NCBI GenBank assembly: GCA_030247855.1
Contig: JAPDRN010000002.1
Location: forward strand, 248,001 to 312,000
Origin: Knufia peltigerae
Taxonomy: Eukaryota; Ascomycota; Eurotiomycetes; Chaetothyriales; Trichomeriaceae
Direction: 5' to 3'
Length of the DNA: 64,000 nt
The translations under genes were made by a program, and so were the position numbers. Positions 32,422 to 44,112 of the stretch are shown here, in pieces. Each line of letters starts with the position of its first letter. The stretch's first letter is position 1. The notes under the pieces were generated by a model. It had not been told where the DNA came from. It saw only the letters and a list, made by a program, of their open reading frames with translations, and searched no databases.

Positions 32422-34414
32422 ATGGGTCTCGGTGTCTTGGAAGGTATGTCCCTCAACTCCCTTACCCTGCACACCATCCTTCGCTTTGCCTTGACTGACG
32501 CGAAATCGACTCTTATCAGACCACAAACTCTCGCATGTGCCCGGCACAGTTCTTCTGAACGACGAGGCTGCCCATGCTGAAGCACAAACTGGAAACCTCA
32601 AACATGGAACGGGAAAGAACTCACACATCGTTCTCTCGCCTCAACCCAGCGACGATCCAAACGATCCTCTTAACTGGTCCCCCGTGAAGAAAGAGTCCAT
32701 CATCTGGATCCTTGCCTTTGGATCTATGTTGTGCGCCGCGACAAACGTACGTAGTGTCACCACAGCCCGCCCGACAATCTGAATGACAAGAAAGCTAACA
32801 CAGCCCCACAGGGTCCCTTCTTGAATGCTTCCTATTTTGCGATTGCCAAAGAAATCAACAAAGATCTCACCACGACGGTCATGGTCTCTGGTTATAACAT
32901 CCTCGCTATCGGTTGTATCGGTCCCTTCGTTTGTGCCTTCAGTCGTCGCTATGGTAAACGTCCCGTCTTCATCGTTTCCACGCTCTTCTGTATTGTCGGC
33001 ACGGCCATTGGTGAAGTCAAGGCCAGCTATAACTACCTCCTGGCTGCTCGTATCGTTCAAGGCTTCTCCACCAGCGCGTTCGAGTCTCTCATCATTTCGG
33101 TCGTTGGAGATCTGTACTGCGTGCACCAGCGAGGCTTGAGGATTGCGACCATCAACTTTGTACTCAACTCGGCCTCCAGTTTGGCCTCGATCATCTGCGG
33201 CCAGGTGTACAATGACCTGGGTCTTCTCTGGCTGTTCCACCTCTTCCAGATCTTCCTGGTCGTCCAGTTCATCCTCATGTTCCTCTTCTGCCCCGAAACC
33301 ACCTATCTCCGGGAAACCATCTACGAGACCGACACGCTTCAGACCGAGACGTTCGAACAGATCGACAAGGCCAACGAGGAACACCGCGAGCAGGCCATCG
33401 CCGTCAAGGAACTCAACGAATCTTCGCCCTCGGTCACCGGCGCGGCCCGCCAATACAAGAAGAAGACCTTTGTCCAGGAACTCAAAATCTACAACGGCGT
33501 CTTCTCGCACGACAACATTATCAAGTGGCTCTTTGGCATGCTTCTGACCCTGTGCAACCCTGGCGGCTTCTACGTCATCATCGTCTCTGGTCTCTTGTGC
33601 GCCTGGTACGTCGGTTCCGCCATCATCATGGCCGGCATCTTCGCCGGTCCCCCCTGGACTTTTGATGCCGCACAGATTGGATACCTCGGCACCGGCCCCT
33701 TCGTCGGGGGCATGATTGGCAGTATCTTCCTCGCTCTTTTCGGAGATCGTGTCATGAAATGGATGACAGTCAGGAACAAGGGAACCTAGTAAGTCGACCC
33801 TGCTAGACACGGACCCAATCCCTTGCTTCTTTTATTTGGTTTCCTATCCCTGCAAATCACACCACTTACTAACACACCGTTCGTAAAATAGTGAACCCGA
33901 GTTCCGCCTCGTCTTCATGATACCTTGCGCCATCTTTTGTGGATTCGGAATGTTCTTCTTCGGTTACGCCATGGCAAACGGCTTGAGCGCAATCCTCTGC
34001 TCCTTCCTCTGGGGCATGATGATGTTTGGTGTCATGATCGGCGTCGTCGCCACCATGGCGTATGGTCTCGACGCCTTCCGATCTCAAAGTAACGAGATGT
34101 TTGTCATGAACATGGTTTTCAAGGTGAGTTACTCACAAATCCAAAAATTTCAATCTCCTCCTTTCACATTCTAACATTTTCTTGTTCTCTAGAACTTCAT
34201 GTTTTACGGTCTCTCCAACTTTGCCAACAACTGGGTCGCTTCCAAGGGACCCGAACAGATCATGTTCACCTTCGGCGGGACCACCCTGGCCATGTGCGTG
34301 TTCGGCATCCCCGTCTACTTTTACGGCAAGCGCCTGCGGAGCTGGTGGGCCCGCCACGACCTCTTCATCAAGTTCAACATGCATTCCACCGGACCCGAGA
34401 CACATTTGGGATGA
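32422..34414 (+). CDS. MFS transporter, DHA1-like
   Basis: Five exons (32422-32443, 32520-32746, 32812-33788, 33892-34123, 34193-34414) encode 559 residues. The first exon is 22 nt and codes only MGLGVLE; it is accepted because the junction EDHKLSHVPGTVLLND is in frame and typical of this fungal subgroup. The motif NDPLNWSPVKK before TM1 is a hallmark of DHA1-type drug/polyamine antiporters. RRYGKRPVFI is the loop 2-3 motif A, and CPETTYLRE ends the first six-helix bundle. A long cytoplasmic loop with EQIDKANEEHREQ separates the halves. The protein probably exports a small molecule at the plasma membrane. A long mirror open frame on the other strand is not a gene. Confidence 0.9.
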
Positions 34415-35495
34415 GGATAAAATTTAATCTAAATGGGAGTGGAACTGAATTTTGAACGTTTATATATCCGGGAGAAAGAAGGAAGTGTACACGAACGTGA
34501 ATATGAACTGTGGACGGTGAACACCAGGAACGAAGTAACTCTCTAGTACGGAGTATCAGGTGTCGATTGTAGTTGAACATTGTGACGACATATTCGCCGT
34601 CACTCCCAAGTACATAGCTTCACACAAGACGCTTTTCACCTTTTTATACCTAAAAGAAAGAAACAATACATCGACCCCGTTCATTCAAAAGAGTCACGCC
34701 CGGGCCGTACGGTGCAGCACGGTACAGTAAAACCCCCCTCCCCCCTCCCCAAGGTGATGCGTGCCCGGGAATCTCGCCACGTATGCCAGGAGCACCGGAC
34801 TTTGTCATGTACGACGGATTGAAAAAGAAAAAAAATTGGCAACCTGTGACCAACGCGACAGATGTTTGTCGACAGAGAAGTCCCTGAGACGGGTCAAGTC
34901 GGTCCACCTCCCAGGGAGGGGGGGCAAGGTCGAGGTTTTGCCCGGTGAATACTGCGTAGGACGATTGCGACCAAAAATACAAAATTGGATAAAAAGGGAA
35001 AGGAAAAAAAAAAGGGCCCGGGGGGAGCTTCTCCAGAGAGGCGACATCCGGGAGAGGAAGTGAAAAACGAGCGAGTCCCTACTCTCAAGACATGCCGCCG
35101 TGGTTCGACGGCCTGGCCTTGCCCCCAACTTGAAAGTGCCAGGTCCTGTTTCCGGGGACGAGATCGTGATCATACCAAAGCATTGGGGGAGCAGACACCT
35201 TTGACCCGTCCACAACATAGAAGAAGAAGAAGAAAAAAGAGGCAATCAAGGCAGATGGTGTCACTTTGAATAGTATTGGAGCCGAGTCAAGAACTCTCTT
35301 CAATCGGAGGTCCTTGACAGCTAGATAGAATGGTAGGTAGGTATGAAATATACTAATAAAAATCTATTACCTTACAATTGTTTGGGAATCAGAATTGAAA
35401 ACCATGAACGGAAATAAAATCTTCCATCAATCCATCAAATCATTCTCTCGTACCACGAGATCTGTCACCAATGGTACGGGTACGGGTACGGGATC
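34415..35495. other. Convergent intergenic region
   Basis: About 1.08 kb between two converging genes. It has purine-rich and pyrimidine-rich runs, one exact TACGGAGTA (34547-34555), and a short GGTACG-type repeat at 35472-35495 next to the stop of the wall-protein gene. No gene is recognised. Confidence 0.5.
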
Positions 35496-38400
35496 CTAGT
35501 AGTGGCGCATATATCGCGCTCTCTTGGTATCTCGCTTCAACACCGTAACTGGGCAGGTTGGCTCACTGAGGGTGACAGTGGGTCCACCAGGCTGGCAGTT
35601 GGGGTAGTTGTTGACGGCGGCTTGAATAGACTGGATCGACTGGAGACCGGTCAGGCCATCAAGATCGACGCCTGCGGTACCGGTCTGTCCAATGACCTGG
35701 CAGTTACCGGCACAAGCATTGGTAGCGGCTTCGAGAACCTGTGTGACGGTGCACAAGACACCTGGTGTGCCACTGTTGCAAGTCACCTCGTTCAAGCCAA
35801 CGTCTTGCAAGGTCTGGCCAGCACAGAGATCGACTTGCACACCACAAGCAGGAGTAGCGGCGGCTGAAGTTGAGCTTGTCGGGCTGCCACCAGCCGTTGT
35901 CGAAGCACCACCATTGCTTGTTGTGGTAGCTGCAGACGACGAAGCTGCAGAGGATGAAGCGGCCGAAGAGGCGGCAGACGATGTTGCGGCAGACGACGAC
36001 GCAGCAGACGATGATGCAGCCGAGGACGAGCTGGTAGAGGCAGCAACTGTGGTTGAAGAGCTGCTTGAAGGAACAGGGCACGTTGGGTCATTGATGGTGA
36101 CACTGGTGGTTTGCAGTGCTGAGCACACTTGGTTAAGCGTTCCGGCAACGAGTGCAGCCTGGACTTGCTCTGGTGAGATGCTAAGACCCAGGAGCTGGTT
36201 ATTGGCGGCCACAACAGTCAAGACATTAGCATTAGATTGCAGGAGAGTCGGCACAAGGCTCAACAACTGGTTCACTGTGCAAGTCAAACCACCGAGAAGT
36301 GGGCAATTTTCTGTTGCGACGACATTTGTTTGAATCAGGTCGGAGTCCAGACAGATGTTGGCGTTGATGTTGCAAATAGGCGCGCCGGAGGTAGAGCTCG
36401 TTGCAGGTGCCGAGCTGGTGGTGGATGCTGTGCTAGTGAAGGTGGTAGTGGCTTCCTGTGTCGATGAGGATTCACCTGCGCTGGATGTGGTGGAAGCGGC
36501 AGAAGAAGACGCGGCGGAGGACGATGCAGCAGAAGATGATGCAGCAGACGACGATGCAGCAGAGGATGAAGCTGCGGATGATGAAGCGGCCGAAGAGGAG
36601 GCAGCAGATGATGAAGACTCAGCCGACGACGAAGATGCGGCGGACGACGATGCAGCCGAGGACGAAGACGCGGCAGATGTAGTCTCGCCTCCAATCGTGC
36701 TTGAAGAAGTGCTGGTCATGGAGCTCATCGAAGTGCTAGAAGCAGAGCTAGAAGTGCTGCTGGTAGTATCGACCGGGGCTAGGTAAATGTCAGCATTTGA
36801 AACCGTTTGTGAAACAATACAACTTACTTGGGACCAAGTCGACTGGGAAGTCACAAGAGTCAGGGTCAAGGTAGGCGAAGATACGGCCGCTAGCGCCCAA
36901 GCAGAAACCTGTTGCGCCATCCAGTTCAGCCAATCCGCCGACGATGCTCCAGGCACGGAAACCGTTAGGAATATTAGCCAGTCGTCTGACGAAGGAAGTA
37001 TCCATTCTGTTGGTTCCCAGGAATTGGCCTTCTGAGATGAAAGTGCCGTCGGTGCCTTCGAAAACAATCGCAGCAGACACCTTTTCGTCGACCGCAAAGC
37101 CAACTTGGTTGGAGTCAAACCCGACGTATTGGACAACTGCTTGTCGCTTAGCGTTGGAAACAGGTGTCGCTGTGACGACAAGGTAGAATCCGGTTCCAGT
37201 GGCGCTTGGGAGTGTTGTGGAAGAGGCAGACGAGGAAGAGCTGCTGGATGAGGATGAACTGCTGGCTGCAGCGCTGGAGGAGCTGGACGAGGAGGAAGAG
37301 CTGCTCGCTGCGGCACTGCTCGAGCTGCTGGAAGAAGAGGAGCTGCTAGAGGCGGCACTGCTCGAGCTTGACGAGGAGCTGCTGGCTGCAGAGCTGCTGC
37401 TTGACGAGGAGCTGCTTGCGGCGGAACTGCTGCTTGACGAGGAGCTGCTTGCGGCGGAACTGCTGCTCGACGAGGACGTCGATGCGCCGATGGGGCCACC
37501 ACCATTTGACGATGACGACGACGATGAAGTAGACGTGGTCCAGCCGATGGGGCCACCGGTGGAAGTCATGGAGGTGGTGGTGGATGGCACCGAGTTCCAG
37601 TCTTCCCAAGGTTGGCCAGCACTTCCACCCTGGCTTGGTTCAGGCAGTGGCCACCAGTTGCCACCCTTTCCACCGTTGCCTCCGGTTGGGACGGGGATGT
37701 GGCGAGTGTTGCCAGCCGGCTGTGTGAAATAAGGAATGTTGAAAATGATGACTTTTGTGATATAGACGTTGAATTGGAAAGTTGTTGCGCCAGAGAAGGA
37801 CTTGGTCACGTAGGCGTTCCAGGCCTTTCCTGGGATCACGTTGACCTGTTGCGGCATCACATGCATCGACGGTCGGCCGTTGACGGTGACGGTAACAGTC
37901 GTGGCAGGAGCGGTAATTGTGCAAGGAGGAGCAACCTGAGGGAAGGTCCAGGTGTAAACACCGGCAGAGGGGATTTTGCCCTGGCTCGAGCACTGAGCTC
38001 TAGCAGTGACGGTGGATGTAGGTGCTGGGCGCTCGATGACCGTCTCGTACCATTCGACACACTTCTCGTAAGCCTGTCCGGCAGCGTTGACACCAAATCG
38101 GCATTCGGTGACATCCAAAAGTTGCGATCGATCGCCAGAGGGCTTGCCCTCGCACTTGTCGCAGAGGCCGCTACCGCGCCAGCCAGGAACGCAAAGAGGA
38201 CCCATGTCTTTGTAAGGAGCCATTGCGCGTCTAGTGACGGTCTGGTAGAGGGTGGTGCTTGAGGGAGTGTTGCTCTTCTCCTTGAACCAGTCGACCCAGC
38301 TACGCTTGTCCATGGATGGAGCAGCGGTAACCTGTGTGAGGGTGGTCAGGAATTCGGAGGCTCGGACTGGCTGAGCAACATCGGTGACGGTGGTGAGCTG

Positions 38401-38673
38401 AGAAGTGGTACCGTTCCAGGCGAAGGGAACCACGGTAGACACGAATGGGAACGTGGACAGAGGATACATGGTAGCACATGTTCCCTTGACGCAGGCCGTT
38501 GTAGGTGCACAGGTAGAGACGGGCTGGTACTGAGCCGTGACGGTGATAGGTGGGATCGAAAGGCTGGTGGCCTCTGGGCAAGGCTCGATAACGGTCGGCA
38601 GGTCAGCCAGGGCCGTGTCGGCCGCCAGCAAAGTCAGCGCGACCTTGTTGGCCGTGGACTTTGTCCACTTCAT
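35496..38673 (-). CDS. Large secreted Ser/Ala-rich wall protein with two Cys modules
   Basis: Two exons (36828-38673, 35496-36778; 49-bp intron) encode 1042 residues. I start at the ATG that gives MKWTKSTANKVALTLLAADT, a clear signal peptide cut near ALA-DLP; no upstream in-frame ATG exists. Order: a Cys-containing N-terminal region with Thr/Val repeats, a long tract of Ser with Ala pairs, a compact globular region (FYLVVTATPVSNAKRQAV to YLDPDSCDFPVDLVP), a second Ser/Ala tract, Cys module A (36070-36378), a third Ser/Ala tract, and Cys module B (35546-35850). The Ser/Ala tracts should be heavily O-mannosylated stalks. The C-terminus (KRDTKRARYMRHY) is basic and shows no GPI signal, so it is probably secreted or held in the wall non-covalently. 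No known enzyme domain is seen. Confidence 0.82.
36470..36710. repeat. Ser/Ala-coding trinucleotide-type repeat tract
   Basis: A tandem-like tract made of variants of a Ser-Ser-Ala unit inside exon 2 of the wall-protein gene. Copies differ at third positions, so the tract is degenerate. Such tracts change length by slippage. Confidence 0.75.
37200..37490. repeat. Second Ser/Ala-coding repeat tract
   Basis: A second low-complexity tract in exon 1 of the wall-protein gene coding long Ser runs with Ala pairs at regular spacing. On the opposite strand it creates artificial Glu/Leu-rich open frames. Confidence 0.75.
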
Positions 38674-38802
38674 GGTGGTGGTGAAAGAGTGACTTCGGGT
38701 CGGAAAAAAAAAGGCAAATCCAAAGGGAAACGAGTGACTGTGGTTAGTAGACAAACCAAAACTTGCTGAAGATGGAAAACAGACTTGAGGAAGTTAACGT
38801 GC

Positions 38803-38808
38803 TTTATA
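38803..38808 (-). promoter_or_regulatory. TATA box of the wall-protein gene
   Basis: TATAAA on the minus strand about 130 bp before the ATG at 38673. Spacing fits the other TATA boxes in the window. Confidence 0.5.
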
Positions 38809-40468
38809 CAACTCTCGTTCTCTTCAGAGGCGAATTACCACCACTCACCTCAACAACCACCATGGCATTGTTTTGATTACCCCGTCGAGCAATGTCCTTT
38901 TTCAAGCACGGAAATCAGGAGCCAAGATAGAGAGCAGGGGGGGAAATACCTGTGCGCAGAGCAGTAGATTCGATGCAATCTCACCGATATGTGATTTTGC
39001 CTCTTGACCAAGGCCAGCAAGAGGAAGTTATTCTCAGCCTGGGGGCCCATCAGCAGTGGCAAAACGGCGGTGGCCATGATCATCAGATCTTCCAACGTCG
39101 CTGAGGATTTAGAAAGTGTCGTGCTCGGACGCTCAACCCCAGTGTACCTTGCCAGCCCGAACCAATAACTGGTCCATGCGTCTGCAACGGCTTTTTGAGG
39201 AGTGCGGTGGTGCTATGCAAGCAGCTGAAGATGATCCGTGGGACGGGTCTGAGTGAGTCGTGAAGAGGATCCTGCAACACGTCTATCAACGATAGGTGGC
39301 GTGTGAGGTCCGAGGGCAATCAGAGCGTACAAGAAGATCAAAGATCCATCCAAGTAAGTAATCCTGTACTCCATGTGTGCTTCCTAGAAACCGTGATGCT
39401 CGAGTCTCTCAGTCGCACTCTCTCCCGATGACATCTTTCTGTCCCCTGTAGCCTCCCCAGTGTGTCAGGTAAAGTCGACATTTGAAGTGTTTATGTTTAT
39501 ACCAATCCAACTCTTGCTTCAGTGTTGTGATCCTTGCAACGACGCCGTTGGAACTTTATTTTGGTGGTTCTGGCAGTCGAATGGGCTTGTAACATTTGAA
39601 TCGCGTGGCTGATGTGAGGCTGAAATGTGGAAACAATGTGGCCGATCGATCACAGATTGGATGAGGATCCAACGCGAAGGGTCTCGAATGTTGATCGTTG
39701 TTCCTGTCACTTCACGTCAGTTGGGCGTCAAAGTGTCAGTCCCAGAGACTATAAGCGAAGTGGGGAGTCGCGGCGATGTCTGAAGGGGAAGTTAGCAGTA
39801 GGGAGACAGGGAGACAGCAGTCAGAGGTCGGAAGTTGGCAGAAATCACTTCTTTTCTTGACTAGAGGAGACGAGAGGATGGAGTGAAGTGGTGAGAAAGT
39901 GTCGTTGAGGAATAAAATGACTGCGGATTGACATCATTTGAAACATTGGCGTCTCTCTCCATCAATACTTCAATTAATTCTTCGCCTTCAATTTGCCTGT
40001 CATTTAATTACCTTTTTCCTGGATCACCCCTGTTGAATAATTCCCTCTATCCATACCTTTTGTAACTGTACTGTAACTTCCCACAGATAGGAACAAAGAG
40101 ACTTCAAAACCTTGGCTCCGGATGCTATAGGATGTGGCGGTGTCAGGCGTTTAATTGCCTTTTTACAAGATGGAGTTCAAAAAACATCGGATGCTTGTCC
40201 ACACCACCTGGTGTCGCTATAGGGACCATGTCACCATCTCCTTCATGATCTGCTGGGACTCCATATCAGGATGAAGTCCTGGTTGATCCCACTGGTGGAT
40301 CAATATTGCGATAATTCAGGGTTGATGCGAGTAGAAGTAGTACGCCACTGATGTGGCAATCCGATATCAGTCTATCTGAGTAGAGCACAAACGGATCTTA
40401 TAGCCGAGGCACAGATACATCTATGCTACGCGAAAATGGAGGCTGTGACAAAAATAACAACGCATGGA

Positions 40469-40515
40469 CAATAATAATAATAACACCACCACCACAACAA
40501 CAACAACAACAACAA
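40469..40515. repeat. Compound triplet microsatellite (AAT, ACC, AAC)
   Basis: Consecutive runs of AAT, ACC and AAC triplets, with the AAC run being longest. It lies in the gene-poor region and is not in a supported coding frame. Confidence 0.85.
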
Positions 40516-41928
40516 GCCAGAAGAAGACCAAGGAGAGTGAGTGGCACGAGAGCTGCAAACCACACAGCAGTTCAGCACTTTACTCGGACTCTCTGCATTG
40601 TACGTACGTACAAGGCTCATCAGATCTAATCGAGCACATCAGATCTAATCTATCGTGTTGTAGCATGGTACTCTGTGTGATACTAGAGTCCACGTTTCCT
40701 TGATCGCATTTACCCAAGGTACTCCATAGTTATCTGAACAGTACGGATAGTTGCTCCGTCTACCAGATGGAACTGTTACCTCTGTGGCATTATTGTTGTG
40801 GTCTTTTAGAGACTCAGGGTAAACCACGAGGACGAAAGATAGTCTATTATACTCTGTATTTGCTTCTTGCCCTACCTTGTCGCCTTGACTATTTTTTATG
40901 CTTTTTAGGATTTTATTCCTGGTGACTTGGTTCGCTAGTAATCAATGTAATGAAATAATTAGGACTTCTTTCAGAAACTGCTCATCTGAAGATTTATTTG
41001 GTTTCAGGAGAATCTTTAAGCTAGCGGCGTCACTATTCTGGTCTTCATAATTGGCCACTACGTGAAGTGTGATGTTATCTTATCGTTGAGTTGTTGCTGT
41101 GTACCTTGGACCTTGTCCCATTTGCACTTTTTGAATATTTTTATTCTTGTGGGGAAACACTCTCCCTCCTACAACAAAAAGAAAACATGAGCGACTGCAA
41201 GACACAACCTCAATACTGTACTTCAATTGGTTATTCTTGGACACAGAAAATCTCCATACTGAGGCTTTGAGTTGTCCTATTTCAACACGTTTGTAGGACG
41301 AAAGATCTATGTCGCCGGAAGACTTGCAATTTCCACTTGAAGACTACACCTGGTAAGCCTTAGCTAAGTAGCTACGTGTTCGTATGTCATCCGGGTCTTC
41401 CCTTTATGAACGGGCTATTCGAAAGACTGGATTCTTCATATCAACAGTCATGACTTGTTCTGTACAGACTTAAAGGTCATATGCACACGGAGTAGAATCT
41501 CATCTAGATACTCGAGTGGTCGGCTTCTCATACCTCCGGCCCTCTGATTTGGAGAAAGTATTTCGTTACGCCAATTTAGCCCCACACCGAGAGAGAGAGC
41601 GAGCGAGAGAGTCGCGACGTGGGATGCATCATACAACTTTGGTCCTCTGCTACTTTACTCAGCGAGCAAAGATTTGCTGACAAGGCGACTGAAGATGAAT
41701 AAATCATTTGAGGTCCAAATGAGCACAAAATCAGTTTATAAATTGGTTCCCATTTGCGATTGATTTACATACCTTTGCTTGTCGTTGACTGGGAAATTCG
41801 AGACATGGACGAATAGTCAAACTGGAGGCCCAGGCAAAAACATGGATGACATTTCTCAACCTCACGTTGCATTTCGAACGACTTTTGATCAAGTATGAGT
41901 TTCATGGCAGCTCATCTGTAGTGTATTG

Positions 41929-41949
41929 TACTCCGTAGAGTACGGAGTG
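41929..41949. repeat. Inverted pair of the recurring TACTCCGTA motif
   Basis: TACTCCGTA (41929-41937), a 3-bp spacer, then TACGGAGTG (41941-41949), an inverted copy with one mismatch. The same nine-base word recurs in other intergenic regions of the window. Confidence 0.7.
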
Positions 41950-42665
41950 CCAAGGAATTAATTCTCGAATAACCAAACCCCACATTTCCTTCTTTTGGTT
42001 CGCCCGTAGCGAGTACAAATACAGAGTGTATCAGGTCAAGTGCTCGTACTCGAGCTCGTACTCGTACAGTTTGGTGCGGAGAATATTGACCCCACAACAT
42101 TGGGGTTGTGGTGGGAGTTCAACTCGTCCTCATACGGGGAGCACACGAGTTGTCCAATGCCCAATTTCTACTCCATAAGTCGAATACGAGTTACGAGTTG
42201 GCATCCGCAAGCACAGTATTTCGAACATTTCTGGTATCAGGAGATCCAAATTCAAACGAAAGTCATTCAGACTGTGAATTTGAGAAGTGGGAGAGCCGTT
42301 GGAGAAAAGTGTACAACTATTTTGCTCACAGAAGTGAGTTGGCTTCACAAAACACAAAGTTGTACGGTGAAAGATTGTTGTTCTGGACACACACATCAGC
42401 CCACCTTAAAAAGCACGCCGTACACACACTCTCTCAACCACACAAGACGTTTGGTGGGGCCGGGCTCTAGAACCACAGAACACGTTCTTGTCAAGAAAAT
42501 CGAGTGGGAGCAACGCGGGGAATAAAAAACACCGACACATACGACTTTTGTTATATTATATTATCATGAGAAGGCATTAAGAGACACCGCCTTTAAAACC
42601 TGTCGGGAACACATAGACCGAAACCTCCCTTTACCTACTAACACGAAAGTCGAATAAACAAAAAG

Positions 42666-44112
42666 ATGGGCAAACAAACTCCAGTCAACAAGGTAGGTTA
42701 AACTGGACAGAACGCCACCAGGTCCCTCTTCTACTATGTATGCTCTAACCAAAGTAAAAATAGGTGATCATCGTCGGCGCCGGACCGTCAGGTCTTTTGC
42801 TCGGCATCCTTCTTGCCAAGGAGGGAGTCAAGGTTCAAATCCTCGAGGCTTCCAACGAACTCGACAAGAACCCACGTGCGGCTCACTATGCGCCTTCTGC
42901 CGTCTACGAGCTGGAACGAGCGGGCGTGCTGGAGGACGTCAAGGCTCAAGGAATTCACCCCGACGCCGTTTGCTGGAGAAATCCCGATGGTTCGTTTATC
43001 GCCGGCATCAAATCTCGGATGGACATTGAGCATCCCATGGTCTGTTTGCCGCTGGACAAACTCGACATTTTGCTGCTGGAGCATTACCTCAAAGCCCCCA
43101 ACACCGAAGTCCTGTGGGAACACAAGGTCGTGTCGATCGACCAGGACGAAAATGAGGCCCGAGTTCACGTCGAAACACCCTCGGGCGACAAGACATTCTC
43201 CGCCGATTACATTGTGGGTTGCGACGGCGCCAACAGCCAGATAAGACGCTCGCTGTTCGGAGACTTGAATTATCCCGGCGAGACTTTGCAGAAGCAAATC
43301 ATTGCCACCAACGTGAGTGAAGTCGTAATTTGCCAAGTATATCCGGGTTGACCCTTTTTTCCTAGGTCTACTATGATTTCCACAAGTTCGGATATTGGGA
43401 CTCCAACTTTATCATCGACGAGAACGATTGGTACATGGCCGCCAGGATAACAAATGACGGTCTCTGGCGGGTAACGTACGGTGATGAGTGGGGACTATCC
43501 AACGAGGAATATCTCAAGCGACAGCCGGAACGATACGAAAAAATCCTGCCCGGTAACCCAAAGCCTGGAGACTATAAGCTTGTCAGTGCCAGTCCCTACA
43601 AGCTACACCAGAGATGTGCCGATTCCTTCCGTGTCGGCCGATTCCTGCTGGCCGCGGATGCCGCCCATTTGTGTAATCCATTGTGAGTTGCCCATTCTGA
43701 TACTAACGTCCACGAGCTGACGTTCTTCTTAACCAAAAGCGGAGGTCTTGGGTTGACTGGAGGTATCGCCGACGTGGGAAGTCTGTTCGACGCGCTCGTG
43801 GCCTTGAGACAGGGAAAGGCCGACGACAGCATCTTGGACAAGTACAGTGAAGTCCGCCGGGAAAAATGGGCAAAGATCATTGACCCCATGTCGCGAGCCA
43901 ATTTCCGCCGCGTGTGTCTCGAAGAAGCAGAGTCGGATCGGAATGAGTTTTGGGCTCTATGCAAGAAGCTGGAAGAGGATGATGAACTGGCTAAGCAAAT
44001 GGCTCAGGTAAGTGTTTGGTCCTTTCATTCAAAGTGATCGGACCAAGTTGCTAACTGATGAAAGGGAACAAATGCGTTGCGTGAAGATTTCAGAGAGTAT
44101 ATCAAGGCATAA
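42666..44112 (+). CDS. FAD-dependent monooxygenase (PHBH/UbiH-type)
   Basis: Five exons (42666-42692, 42764-43312, 43366-43682, 43740-44007, 44065-44112) encode 402 residues. The first (MGKQTPVNK) and last (GTNALREDFREYIKA) exons are short but keep frame with canonical sites. The dinucleotide-binding motif VIIVGAGPSG is at residues 10-19, the DG motif at 163 in VGCDGANSQIRR, and the third FAD motif is LLAADAAHLCNPLGGLGLTGG. The first position of the usual GD motif is Ala instead of Gly. This is a class A flavoprotein monooxygenase that uses NAD(P)H and oxygen to hydroxylate, usually, an aromatic ring. The substrate is unknown. There is no signal peptide or membrane anchor. Confidence 0.9.

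Larger units (their letters stand above)
38674..42665. other. Gene-poor region of about 4 kb
   Basis: No open frame here carries a recognisable domain and the longest is 161 codons. The left part holds the wall-protein promoter. Visible structure: a microsatellite block at 40469-40515, GAGA/GCGA runs near 41590, an inverted TACTCCGTA pair at 41929-41949, and ACTCGT repeats around 42045-42070. A long untranslated leader, a non-coding RNA or a decayed element are all possible; I cannot tell which. Confidence 0.5.

Noticed and set aside
32641..33810. Long minus-strand open frame of 389 codons
   Set aside because: It is the mirror of the MFS transporter exons on the plus strand. Its composition (Asp/Glu/Gly-rich, no motif) is typical of an antisense shadow.
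35692..37732. Acidic and Leu/Glu-rich plus-strand open frames
   Set aside because: They arise from reading the Ser/Ala repeats of the wall-protein gene on the opposite strand.
42040..42525. 161-codon plus-strand open frame
   Set aside because: No domain, biased composition from ACTCGT repeats, and no splice partners.
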